64,000 nt of DNA. Source: Aquila chrysaetos chrysaetos. Taxonomy: Eukaryota; Chordata; Aves; Accipitriformes; Accipitridae. The stretch is from NCBI RefSeq assembly GCF_900496995.4, contig NC_044009.1:46089505-46153504 (forward strand), in the 5' to 3' direction. The position numbers were made by a program, and so were the translations under genes. Shown one piece after another: positions 1 through 11,190 of the stretch. The notes below the pieces were generated by a model. That model was not told where the DNA came from. It did not search any database and was given only the letters and a program-made list of their open reading frames with translations. Numbering within the stretch: the first letter of the stretch is position 1; each line of letters opens with the position of its first letter.

Positions 1-3000
1 TGCTCAAGGCACTGTTGAGCTAAGGTCACAGCCCACAGTGTTTGTGGTTAAACACTGAAGACGTTTGGAGAAGCTTTCAAAACAGCCAGTGAGTTTAACC
101 TCTAGTAAGAGAAAAATGAGGCTAAGTAAACTAGCCCCTCACCCCGGCTTTGGAATATTTTTCTTTTTTGGTGTAGGTAAAATTCAGCCTATACCACTTC
201 TAAGCATTTAACAGTCATGTAGCCGTTCCTGACATTAGCACTTTTGCCTTGACCATGGCTTGTTCATAGGTGTATATACATATTTTCCTTACATACTTAT
301 CTGAATGGAAAGCTCTCTGATAACACTTAGATGGCGAGAACTTTGCACAGCCGTATTTCCCAGTTCACAGTACACTTGGGCTATATAAATTGCATACGGA
401 GCAGCGCCAGCTAGTCGATAAGCAAAAGACAGTTTCCTGTTTTAAACCAGGAACATAAACTCTTTATGATTTTGTGATCCAGGACTGTAATTGCCTTTCA
501 GCTTGTACAGGACACGAGTTCAAACTCACCCCTTCTCACAGCTTGCATTGCTAGCAAAGGAGATAGCGATAAGAGAAAAGAAGTCTGTTTAAACTTTCTC
601 CTTGTGCTTGGCACTTCTCAAAGCTTTTCTTCTGTGGGTCACTCGACTGTTTGTCTCGTTTCCAGTGGTTTTGTGCCCAGACACTATAGCTGGTCAGGCT
701 TAGTAAATAATCTGGACCCACCTAACTCTTTAGTAGGAATTTTAGTGCTTGGAATGCTGTGCTAAATCCTGCTGGCATGTGTCAGCACTAACAGAAACGC
801 TGTGCACCTGACTTGCACAGAAAAATAATCCCTATTGACTGCTTTAGTACAAAATAATATAATGAACGTTCGTCACGAATGTTGCTGTGTTCACATGCTC
901 TGCTGACCTATCCTAAGAATAACCTTTTCTATAACTGGTTTTCACAACTGCTTTTAGATCCGATTGCCAGTAATCCATGTGCTGGTACTTTGGGATTAAG
1001 AAAGTTCTTAAATCCTTCTCTCAGTTTTTTCAAGTGTCAAAGGCGAACAAAAGAAGCTTGTGTAGTTCTGCAAATTGATTATCCATAGACCAATTTGAAG
1101 ATGAAGTCTGTGTTTAGTACTTTTGTAAAGTAACCATTGCAAGTCACTACTTCTCTCTTGTTCCAGGTAGAATTTATTGGGAGGGGTGTTAACTGTTTCC
1201 CCTCTACCCCCAAGATGGGGTCCTGTAGTGAAGACTCTGTACGAAAATTGGAAATGACAATTTGCATTTTAGATCAGCAGTTGTTTTGTCTTGGGACATG
1301 GTTTTGCTGGGGGAAAGAGCCAGGAAAAAAAAAAAACCACCAACAAAAAATCACCTTTAAGCAGCTTGTTTTGTACCAGTATTTGTACCAATATTTCTTC
1401 TCCGAAGAAAGATGTACTTGGTTGGTGTAGTTTCTTTCATTTTCTGCTTTTAGGAAGGGGAAAAAAAAAGACCTGAAATTAGAAATTAATTTAAATCTAT
1501 GTATAAGAATTCTTACGGATTTTAATTATAGACAGAGGGAGTATCTCCTGAATATCTAAAACATTAAGGCTCAGCCAATTAAAGCATTTCAGTATTAGGA
1601 AATAGTCTTGATATTTTTTGAGAGTATAGATGTAGAATTACTGGTGCAATAAAATTATGTTGCTAGTTACTCTTAATACTTAAAACCGCTACTAGTCTGA
1701 GAAGTTTAGTTGTTCATCTAACGGATCAGATCTGGCTTTAATGTTGCTGTCTGTCTGAGATGGTAGAGAAAGAGTGGTCCAAGGCATAATTCCTAAAGCT
1801 TTGTGGAATTTCACTGTTCCATGTTCGTATTTTTAAAGGTGCAATAGAAGGTTTTTCACTGTTACTGAAAGCAGTAGGAATGTAGCTTCTGCCATCTGAA
1901 GTCCAGACATAAGTGCCTTGGGAACTCAGTCGTGGTAACCAAATTTTTAAGTACATATAGTTTTAGTTGCAGTAGAAATACTCTTGAAGAAAGGTTAGAA
2001 TATGTCAGTCTTCGAGAAGCATTGGACTTCTTGGAGGAATTTAAAATATGCCGATGGGAGCCCAGCGCGGTGGGCTGCAAGTGAATGTAGGCAGCTACGG
2101 AAGCTGTCTGTGTGCAGAAACACCCCGCGTGACCAGCGCAGCAGCTGCAGTCTTCCAGCCAGTCCGTGAGCCCTCCCCACCACGCTGCCCTGCAGCCAAA
2201 GGTGGGAGCTGGCCCAGGGTCCCCTGGAGCGTTGGTCTCGGAGCACAGATTTATGTAACTGTGAGACTGGCTTCTCTTGTCCACAAGCAAAATGCAAGAG
2301 GCAAAAATTTTTTTAAGTAGTTTCTTGAATTCATTTGAGGAAGAGAACAAGTATGGTATATACCCAGGGCAGAAGGTTCTTTCCAACAGATGTTGTTTCC
2401 CACTTCAGATCTTTTGCACTAACTAGATTTTTCTTTGTGTCATGCATAAAGAGGCAGCTGTATAAAAATTGTCCATGAATAATCTGTCCGGGGCGGGGGT
2501 GTGTGTGGGGTGTGTATTTATTTAAAAATCAGTTGTCTTCTGAGGCCAGTGTAAAACACTCCCCTCTCTTCTACAGCTTTTGCTTCCTCTCTGTGTGTTC
2601 ATTTGCATGTTCCTCTCGCTGCTGTGCAACCTGTCACAAAAATTACTTTTAATGCCATCCTGCTAGTTCTCAAAGCAATCTCTGATATAACTTTTCTTAG
2701 TTATCTACTTGGGTATTTATTGAATTTGTTTTCTGACCAAGTGGTGAGCAAAATACCAGTTAACACTCTTACTGAGGTCAAATCATTCTTGTACTAACAG
2801 CAGTGAGAGTCAGAATTCATCCGAAGTGATAGAAATGATTCTTTATTCACTACTACTCACAGAAGCTTGGAAATGTTTGAAATTTGAAGGAGAGACAGGA
2901 CAAGGATGACATCTCTTGAAGCCAGTCATGCAGGTCTAACCAGGACCCGTAGCAATTACGGGTTGTGAAAATGGAGGGCTGCTCTGTGAATGAGCTGTGG

Positions 3001-3335
3001 GGAAGCAGGGTCACATTGTAAAAGTAATTTCAGTAAGCGTCAAGTCTTCTGTGATGTGGGTCATTATGAGGACCAAAGCCACAAGTGAGAGGTGCACAAA
3101 TGTTACTTGTGATCTGTGTTATTATCTGACTTTCAGTTTTCCAACTAAATTCACTCTCTAAATTTAAACACAGAAAATCTGAAAGATAATTCAGAAGGAA
3201 TGACGCTGACTGTCAGATTCTAGCTGAATTCTTGTGTTATCGTAGTGCCTATCATCCAAAAAGTCTGATGAAGAGAGTGAGAGGGAAGGATATCTTGGCG
3301 CATTAATTTTTACTGAAATCATTTCTTCCCTTCAG
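1..3335 (+). other. MGAT5: MGAT5 intron (partial, 3' end)
   Basis: This is intron sequence upstream of the first MGAT5 exon in the window. It ends in a pyrimidine-rich tract and a CAG acceptor at 3333-3335. I looked for the preceding MGAT5 coding exon and did not find it, so the intron begins before the window. The open frames on both strands (for example the 174-codon - strand frame at 1862-2386) resemble no family I know and look accidental. A G-rich GTGTGTG patch lies near 2490-2515. Confidence 0.85.
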
Positions 3336-3452
3336 CTGACATCTCAGCATCCCTATGCTGAAGTTTACATCGGGAAGCCCCATGTCTGGACTGTTGACAT
3401 CAATGATCTTTCTGAAGTTGAGAAGGCTGTGAAATCAATTTTGAATCAAAAG
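3336..3452 (+). CDS. MGAT5: MGAT5 coding exon (fourth from last)
   Basis: This exon encodes 39 residues of alpha-1,6-mannosylglycoprotein 6-beta-N-acetylglucosaminyltransferase V (GnT-V, family GT18). The enzyme is a Golgi type II membrane protein that transfers GlcNAc from UDP-GlcNAc in beta-1,6 linkage to the alpha-1,6 mannose arm of N-glycans, starting tri- and tetra-antennary branches. The exon is bounded by a TTCAG acceptor and a GTGAGA donor, and both ends are phase 0. The peptide runs from LTSQHPYAEVYIG to VKSILNQK and matches the human protein as I remember it almost residue for residue (human has EVFIG and VEDAVKAILNQK). It belongs to the C-terminal part of the catalytic domain, around human residues 560-598. 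The next exon joins in frame. Identification rests on the combined match of four consecutive exons. Confidence 0.97.
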
Positions 3453-4279
3453 GTGAGAAATGTATCCTCAATTTGTCATCAACACTTGAGGGTGTATTTT
3501 GTACTGCATGTAGAGTGCTTCCTAATGTTAGTCTGATTAAAGCAGAGTGCTGCACTTTGGCAGGATATTGGGGAAAAAAATTGTTATTACATATCTGTGG
3601 TATCTGATTATCATGTTTTAGTACTGGATATGTCAGGTTTTACCTGAAAAAAATAAGCATGAGTGGATTTGTATAGAAATGTGAATTTCTTATGTAAATT
3701 ATACAGCAATCTACATTTTCTGTGCATTCAGTGATGAAGTTTCCTTGTTGATTCTTAGAGCATTGCAGGCTGTCCAAATGCACGCTCAACTCTTTTGACT
3801 GATTTTGTAGCCTTGACATAACTGCCACTGAAGTGCTTGTGCACTTACAGTGTGGAATTGTAATGAGGGCTCTTCAAGGAAAAAAAAAGTTTGAAGTAAT
3901 TTTCAAAGCTATCACATTCTGGTTTTGTCATAATGTTTTCTTTTTCACTTCAACTCCTGAACTGAAACTCAGTTAAAGCAGGAGCTCTGGAATCCCATAG
4001 GGTCTCAAGCTGGCTTGATACCTACTACATCGCAGTATACCCTGAGTTTCCTTAAAGATAATCACTGAGTAACTTTTATTGCCTTTACAAAGTAGCAAAA
4101 ATCAGCTTAAACTGCTGATGGTTTTGTGAAATTGTGATTTGTTAATGAGTTTATTTGCATTTATTGTTTCTACTTAAGCTACAATGTAGTATTTGGAATA
4201 CAAATTGCTACCACACAGTGCACCACAAAGTTCATTTAAAGAAAAAAACCTCTAACCTTAACACACTATGTTTCCACAG
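3453..4279 (+). other. MGAT5: MGAT5 intron
   Basis: An 827-bp intron starting GTGAGA and ending TTTCCACAG. No repeat or RNA gene was recognised inside it. Confidence 0.95.
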
Positions 4280-4354
4280 ATTGACCCTTATTTGCCCTAT
4301 GAATTTACATGTGAGGGAATGCTTCAGAGGATGAACGCGTTTATTGAAAGACAG
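4280..4354 (+). CDS. MGAT5: MGAT5 coding exon (third from last)
   Basis: This 75-bp exon encodes 25 residues, from IDPYLPYEFTCEGM to NAFIERQ. The acceptor is TTTCCACAG and the donor is GTATGA; both ends are phase 0. It matches human MGAT5 IEPYMPYEFTCEGMLQRINAFIEKQ-type sequence with only conservative changes. The single cysteine (TCEG) is one of twelve in the window's MGAT5 segment, in keeping with the disulfide-rich C-terminal part of GnT-V. The exon is too short to be found by open-frame length alone; it was found by reading for splice sites and the protein match. Confidence 0.97.
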
Positions 4355-6820
4355 GTATGAACTTTTATTGTGGATGACTCTCTTGTTTTATGTTGGGAAG
4401 GGAGGACCCTCTCCATTTTAAAGCTTCTCAGTGTTGTTGCTGTTCAAGTAGAAATAGTAGCTGTGCAGTCCCCGGTGTTACATCAAAGCAGAAAGGCAAA
4501 GTAATTTTTCAGTGTGTATGTGACTTCTTTGACTGTGTACACACAAAAAATCTTTGGATCATGAACTATCATGTAAATACAGAGATACTTCTGTGGTAGA
4601 ATTGCACTTAGGCTAAAGCCTCTGGGCAGATTTTTTTAAGTGTTTAGTTTCAATTGATAAAGCTTTATGTGGTTTGGAAACCGGTTACTTAAAGGACTTT
4701 TGGCCCCCATGCATTATTGCCAGCTGACAGCAGCAGAAGGTACTGAGTTGGAGTAATAAACTGCAGAGATTTACACGGGATCTTGATTTCTAGAAACTGT
4801 ATGTTTGCTTGGACTTCTGCCCAAGGCCAGATCAGTTGCAGTGGCCAGCTCTGCCTTTTGTTCTGGCTGCTGCAGAAGAAGGATAGGAATAACCTATATC
4901 TCTGATATGCCAATTAATTTCCAGGATTTCTTTCAAAAGCACTGGACATGCTTCTGTACCTGTATTCTGAAAGTGGACGGTGCTAAAGACAGTAATAAAG
5001 AATAACACAGCTTCAAGTCAGAAGTGTAGTTAACATAACATAGCTATTTCCAGTTTCCTGCCAATAAATACTTTAAGCTTTTTGCTGCCGTATTGATGAC
5101 ATAGCCTTTAAAAGTATCTCTGCTTCTTTTGATTCTTCTACCTGAGTTAGCTATAATTGAGAGGTTTTGTCAATACAGGAAGAAATAGCGCTCAGGGTAA
5201 GGGAGAAAAAGAGACAATCTAGAGATAGCATCTGTGGGGCAAAGCTATCTTTCCCCTCTGGACCTCCCCCAAGGGCTAAGCCCTGGCCTGTACCCTGTGC
5301 TTCTCAGAAATAAGTAGAGCATTGTAATTTTGTTCATTGCTTTGACTAACTGTCAAAGCCATTATTGTTTCACAGCCCCCAGGATGCTCAAGCATCATTA
5401 TTAGCTGCATGTGCTTAGCACTGTGCCCGATTAACATGTCAGATGAAGCAAAAATAAAGGTTGAGACCTTATTGTGAAGAGTTTGCGGTGGGAGGCAGGC
5501 AGAACAGAGAGAGCAGCACAAGCTTGGAACAGGAACAAAGATGCACGGAGTTGATGTGGTTCAGACGTTCTGGGGTGCATTAACTACGAGAGTGTGGTCT
5601 TCAGGGTATGTTTGAATGTGAAGAGGATGGGGCCAGATACACTCACCCACAAGTCACCCTATGGGACAGTGAAACTGTAGAACTTAAAAGGAGTTGTCCG
5701 GAGTTCCCCTTTTGGGGCCTTGGCTCAGGATCAGGAGGGAGGACAGTGTTCACAAGTAAGGTTTAGAGAATTCCCTGAATCTTCAGATCCAACAGCTGGG
5801 CTGAAGGTTTTTAGGGTCTGAAGTAAGAGAACTACTGTGAGCTGTGGTTTCATGTTTAGCAGTGCCACCTTCAGCTGGATTAAAACAGCTTTCGCTCCAA
5901 GCTGCTACTCCTGCCAGTGCACTGCCCCTGCCAGCAGCCCAGCACGGCTGTGCCATCTGCTGAATCCATCCCTTGATCCTGTTTGCTCTGTGGCTGCCCA
6001 AACAGTTGTGTCAATCTGCAAAGCGACAGTGTAGGGTGGGAACCAAAGGGTGGGACTGCTTAAATTGGCACTGCCATCAAAGGAGCCGCCAGGCAACCGC
6101 AGCCGAAGCAGCTGCGGGATTCCCTGTTGCAAACTTGGGAGCTGTTGGACGAGGCGGGCTGGGCTGATGGAACAGACATGCTGACTTTGAAAGATGTGGT
6201 CAAGCGGAATGCTTGGTAACCCGGCAGAAAATGTTTTTGGCAGGGCTCTGCTAGGTTAGCAAACTGACTTGGCTCAGCAGCGGGTCAGCTGAGCACCAGA
6301 GCTTGGCGAAGGGAGTGGAGTGAGGACATTCGTCTAAGAGCAAGAAAAGCTAGAGGGAGGAGGACACCTCCCTTGACGAAGAGCTAAGCCTGTCTCACCT
6401 TGAAATTGTGGTTATAGGCAAAACAAAAATAAACACAGTCTCTGGTGAAGCTTAACCTTCTGTTTTACGTAACATCTTTTCTTTATTTTACCCTTATGCA
6501 TGTAGGGTTGTGGGGTGAAGATACCAAATTTAGGTTGCTTTTATGGTTGATAGGAAAACTAGCCAGAGACAGCAAACTGAAGCACAGCCCTGTGTGCTGG
6601 TACCCGTGAAAGTGATGTTCTCCGAGACACGCTTCAGCGTGGCATAGGCTGAGGAAGGCTTCCCACCAAGCTATGGACTGGAAATGGGAGGCTGTGCCCA
6701 GTTTTTGGGAAGAATTTTCAACTAAGAGATGTTAAAAGCTGAAGCCCCCAGCAAATAATGAAGCCGCACAAGTGATTCGCTGTCTTTGAAAAACTTTGTC
6801 TCCTGCCTGCACTAGCTGTG

Positions 6821-6891
6821 AATCCAATCTGATATTACAATACTATATTGTATATATTACATTGGTATACATTACAGTATCAGATTGGATT
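6821..6891. repeat. Inverted repeat with nested hairpin
   Basis: Perfect 14-bp arms at 6821-6834 (AATCCAATCTGATA) and 6878-6891 (TATCAGATTGGATT) are separated by 43 bp. Inside the loop is a second perfect hairpin, TACAATA (6836-6842) with TATTGTA (6846-6852). The loop is almost all A and T. It could be a small palindromic transposon relic or a chance AT-rich cruciform. It lies in an MGAT5 intron and would be transcribed on the + strand. Confidence 0.8.
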
Positions 6892-7104
6892 TTGAACCTA
6901 TATACATTTTCTCCTGCATCTAGTAGTTTAAATATTGATTTATAAAAGGACAGAATAAGCAAGGCATTTAAGCCAAATAGCGAAATGACCTTTTTGAAAC
7001 AACCTTATTAAAAAGTACCTCCAACCATCTATTGTTAACATGTTCTTTTAGATGCTGTTAAAATTATTCTGCCATAAATATGCTCTAAAATTACTCAGGT
7101 TTTT

Positions 7105-7376
7105 CGAATATGGCACGAGGGAATGGCTTAGAGCTGCATCAGGGGAAGTTCAGAATGGATATTGGGGAAAAAGCTCTTCACTGAGAGGGTGATCAAGCAC
7201 TGGAACAAGGTCCCCAGGGAAGTGGTCATGGCCCCAAGCCTGTCAGTGTTAAGACGCATTTGGACAGTGCTCTTAGATACATGGTTTAGCTTTTAAGTTG
7301 CCCTGTGTGGAGTCAGGAGATGGTCTCTGTGATCTTAGTGGGTCCCTTCCAGCTCAGGATATCCTGTGATTCATGA
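7105..7376 (+). mobile_element. CR1 LINE 3' fragment, + strand
   Basis: An old, 5'-truncated copy of the chicken-repeat-1 (CR1) non-LTR retrotransposon. The landmarks run in the right order: GGCACGAGGGAATGG, then AAGCTCTTCACTGAGAGGGTG, then CACTGGAACAAGGTCCCCAGGG, then GGTCCCTTCCAGCTCAGGAT, and a terminal ATCCTGTGATTC. These match the end of the CR1 reverse-transcriptase frame and the 3' UTR. It is about 270 bp long, diverged, and noncoding. CR1 copies usually lack target-site duplications and a poly(A) tail, and none is seen here. Confidence 0.9.
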
Positions 7377-8469
7377 CTGTATAATATTAAATTTATGGTT
7401 AGACCTGGGAGTATGAAAACTTCCTCCTTCAGCAGAGGAAATCTAAACAGAGAAAAAAAAAACCCAAACTGATGTTGAGAACTGGTAAATGATTTGCGGT
7501 CTTAGCTTCATTAAAATTTCAAGTAGTTCAGCCTTTGGGTCACAGCGTGGGACCTGTCCATCCAAGTATTAGTTTTGTCAGGAGAAAGCAAATCATGATG
7601 GACTGGGCCCAAATTTTCTGATCACCTTTTGATGGGAGTTGCCAAACGTTAAAATAATGGCTGAATATCATGGAATGTTATACAAAACCAGTGTTTAAAA
7701 TTTTCTCTTTGCTTTTTCTCATTTTAAATGTCAAGACCGTACAAACTTGTCTTTGAATAGTTTTCGCTAGCAGGTGTGTTTATATATGATTTCTTCCTTC
7801 CCTCTTTCCACTGTGGTGACAGTTGACTGCATGCATTATTTATAGCAATTTTTTTCAGTGTTGGGAGAGCACTTTTACTAGCAGTTCAACCCAGAAGAGC
7901 AAACAAACTCTTTGAGTCCTGGTTGCTTTATAGAAATCTTCAGTCTTTTATGAGTTCAGCTCACTCCGTTCAGTTGCGAGTCCCCTGATCCTTTCCACGT
8001 GGCTCTCCGCATGGGCCACTTGAGACAGTTCTCGCCTACAGGGTAACTGGCCTCTGGAATTCTTCTACCAGAACTTCCTCCTGATACTTGTGCTGTTACA
8101 AAAATAGTTCTGCTAGCACCGAATTAGTGAAACAGGAGTCACTGAGAAAGCCAAAACGGGTTGGGTGTGTGGAAGTAAAGAGACTAGCTTGAGTTGCTTA
8201 TGATAAATTAAAAAAGGTAAAGGTAGGGAAGAAGCTCTTTTGGGAAGAATGATACTACCACATTTTAAGTAGCAGTCAAAGGTGATAATTCCCTTATGCT
8301 AAAAAAAAAATATATTCTTTTAAAATGTGCTTAAGTTACTGATTTTAATAGAACTGACATGAGCTGCAAAATGAATGTTTGGGTGATAATAGCCACTTAT
8401 TTTACTAATGGGGAAAATTGCTGTCAAGGGACTGGATGCATCATAATAAAGTATGATCTGTCACTGCAG

Positions 8470-8627
8470 GATTTCTGTCATGGGCAGGTGATGTGGCCCC
8501 CATTAAGTGCCCTTCAAGTAAAAACTGCTGAACCTGGAAAATCCTGCAAACAAGTCTGTCAGGAAAGCCAGCTCATCTGTGAGCCTTCCTTCTTCCAGCA
8601 TCTTAACAAGGACAAAGCTCTGCTTAG
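8470..8627 (+). CDS. MGAT5: MGAT5 coding exon (second from last)
   Basis: This 158-bp exon encodes 52 complete codons plus two bases of a split codon. The acceptor is CACTGCAG and the donor GTAAGT (phase 2). The peptide starts DFCHGQVMWPPLSALQVK and ends FFQHLNKDKALL. It is nearly identical to human MGAT5 here, including the cysteine series DFC, SCKQVC and LIC. The same frame stays open upstream into the intron to an ATG at 8359, but the strong acceptor and the family match put the exon start at 8470. A retained intron would add intron-coded residues with no family support. Confidence 0.97.
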
Positions 8628-10366
8628 GTAAGTACTTAGAAGCACAAACATATTATTTGGTCTCTTTTTATTGCACTGGCTTTTGCCGCACATTAAGTTT
8701 AGTGCACGAATTCTGTGAGAAGGGAGGGTGGGGAGAGAAGTACTGTCTTGTTTGGTTGCAGCAAGCTGTGAGGTTAGCTGTCAGTCCTTCCTAGCGGTGT
8801 TGATGGTAGAAGTTACTGCTGTGCTGAGAGCACCATTCCACGTAGCATGTGTTTCTGCAATGAGGAATACGGCACCGAGGCCAAAAACTTACATCTCTTC
8901 CTTCCGCGCCCCCCATCTCCCACGCGTGTGCCCCTTTGATGTTGGGTTGCTTGCACTGCGCAAAGATGCTTGTGCTGCAGGGATCGCAGATGCCAGGGGT
9001 ATAACTGTGTTTGGATGGACCCTTTGCAGCCCTGGCTGAGCAGGTGCACTATTCCGTAGCTTTTGCCGTATCCTTCTGAGAGTTAGTGAACTTGCAGGAC
9101 TCTTAACGCTCATCCAAACTGTGCTCAGTCAGCTGGGTCAGAAACAAAATGCATTTTGTTGCAGTAAATAGAAATCTGTACACATTGTGTGATTTCTGTC
9201 AGTTGTTCACATGATTTTAAATCTAACATTTATAAAGTGTTGCTTTTATTTATTGAGCTCCCTCATTGGTCACGATTAACATCCGTATTGAAACATCTAT
9301 ATTCACTGGCAATTAGCAATTCCTGTTTCTGCAAACCTTTTGTCGGTATTGTCCTGGGTAAAGAATTGTAAACCCGTGTACATCAGAGGTTATTAGTACC
9401 AACTGATAAAAGCTTACGAGCTATGCATTAAGGAAGTTAATGTTGCTTTCAGGTGCTGTCTCTTTGGGAATATGTCTGTGTTCCTTTCAGAATGAAAACA
9501 AAGCACTCAAAGCTAGGCTCCAACAAATGGCTGCTAGGGAATCTGCTTTCTAGGTTTTCTATCTCCACTTTTTGCTAAATTAAATTGTAGAAGGTTTTCA
9601 TTTTTGTATTTTGTTTGAAAAGTTGTAATTTCCAGTGGAGTTCAGAAGCAGCTCATACAAAAACTTTGTCAGGCTTCTTTTCTAGCTGTCTAGACAAGAT
9701 TATAATTCTGTGGAAAAAAAAAACCTGTTAAATGCTGAAAGCTACCAATGTTTCCAGAGTAAGTGAAAAACAAGCTTCTGCTGGAATTGCTACCCTCGTG
9801 CTTAAGCTTTGTGGTCAGAAAATGGCAACTCGAATTTTTCTTTTTTCAGCTAGCTAGCGCTAGCTGGTTCCTCGGAGCGGTGGGTCCAGCTCTGACCAGC
9901 TTCTGCTGTACCACAGCAGCATCGCCTCATCTTCGCAGTTTGGCTGACCGCACCTCGAGCTACCCAGGGCTGCCTGGCACGGTGTGGCTTGCCTGGGGGA
10001 GATCCCTGCTGGCATCGATGAGAATATCTCCCGATTTCAGATTCTTCGGTTTTGTCGTACTAGAAATCCATGGTGTATTTAAATATTAGCTTTGGGGAAC
10101 AGTCAAAAGCGTTTTTTTCTTTTTTAACTTCTTTTATTAATCTTTAGGAAACGGAGTAAAACTGAAAAGGCTGTACTGCCCTCTGCAGAGAGAATCTGCA
10201 CAGGCGAAAAGAAATGAGAGTCACGTTCTGGAAATCTGCAATTCTGAATGTACTTGATTTAGGATGTAATACAGCATTTTATTTTATTTTTAGCAAGGAA
10301 GGATGGAAACTGTACCGAACTCCTGTAAACTCCGCTGTGATTTAGATCATGTGCTTTGCTTTTTAG
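8628..10366 (+). other. MGAT5: MGAT5 last intron
   Basis: A 1,739-bp intron starting GTAAGT and ending in a T-rich tract with TTTTTAG at 10360-10366. No repeat family was recognised. Overlapping open frames near 8813-9113 occur on both strands and appear to be chance. Confidence 0.93.
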
Positions 10367-10565
10367 GCATAATATTGAATGTCTCACCATGGAGTCTGCA
10401 AATGATATTCTGGTCCCCTCTTTTGATGGAAGAAGGAAGCACTGTGTTTTCCAAGGTGACCTCTTATTGTTCAGCTGTGCCGGCTCCCACCCAACCCACA
10501 GAAGAATCTGCCCCTGCAGAGACTATATTAAGGGGCAGGTTGCGCTTTGTAAAGACTGCCTATAG
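10367..10565 (+). CDS. MGAT5: MGAT5 terminal coding exon
   Basis: The final coding exon of MGAT5. A leading G completes the codon split by the previous intron (AG+G, Arg); 64 further codons lead to the C-terminus and the TAG at 10563-10565. Recognisable blocks are NDILVPSF, HCVFQGDLLLFSCAG, CPCRDYIKGQ and the terminal VALCKDCL, which is the known C-terminus of MGAT5. Seven cysteines lie here. The first dozen residues (after the split Arg: HNIECLTMES) are much less like the human protein than the rest, although the cysteine and the spacing are kept. Another + strand frame at 10303-10608 overlaps but is a shadow. The four exons together encode about 182 residues, the length expected for the end of the 741-residue human enzyme. 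Confidence 0.97.
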
Positions 10566-11165
10566 CAGCAGCAGAGCTTCTTTTGAGTTGCGGACAAAAT
10601 GTAAGTAGTTTTGAGAGGAGCTACTTATTACTTCCTGCACTTTTGTCCAGGTTTTTCGCTGCAGGCAGAGCTATCATTGCTGGGCAGAATTATCTACTAA
10701 GAGAGGAGGGATTCATAACAAACAGCTAACTGATCTTTTCTTCCTATAAGAACATTTGCAGTGTAACTCTTCAGATTCTTTCATCTGTTTGCGAAGAGAA
10801 ATGAGTTTCATGTTCTACAGTGATTTGAAGATGACTGCACAGAATAGTTTGTAGAAAATTCCCAGACCCATCAAACTTCTTTTTCTGTTGTTTGGGTGAA
10901 GTGTTTTCTATTTTTTTAATGAGTTAGGACATCCCCCATCATGGTTAGCTAAAGGATCTCAACTTCATTCCAGTAGAAAATTGAAAAAAGTGTGCTTGAG
11001 GGAGGGGGGTGCAGGGGAGGGAAGACTAATATTTTATTCTAGGTGCACTGGTTTGGGTACTGCTTTAGTTTGAATGGCTATAAAGTGGTTTACTTCATGA
11101 GAACTCAGAATCACAAGATAGCTCTGTACCCTGTTATTGGGTTATCTGGGCCCAGTTCTTCTTTC

Positions 11166-11190
11166 TTTTTTTTTTTTTTTTTTTTTTTTT
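11166..11190. repeat. Poly(T) run of 25
   Basis: An uninterrupted run of 25 T, preceded by CTTTC, in the likely MGAT5 3' UTR. No retroelement body was recognised next to it. Confidence 0.95.

Larger units (their letters stand above)
4355..8469 (+). other. MGAT5: MGAT5 intron
   Basis: A 4,115-bp intron starting GTATGA and ending CACTGCAG. It contains a CR1 tail (7105-7376) and a palindrome (6821-6891), both listed separately. Otherwise it is unremarkable; the open frames around 5276-6167 overlap one another on both strands and look accidental. Confidence 0.93.

Noticed and set aside
1862..2386. A 174-codon - strand open frame in an MGAT5 intron
   Set aside because: A + strand frame and a second - strand frame overlap it. 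It has Cys- and Ser-rich low-quality composition, no family resemblance and no splice context.
8359..8469. Upstream in-frame extension of the second-last MGAT5 exon to an ATG
   Set aside because: The 37 codons before 8470 have no match to MGAT5, and a clear acceptor (CACTGCAG) marks the true exon start.
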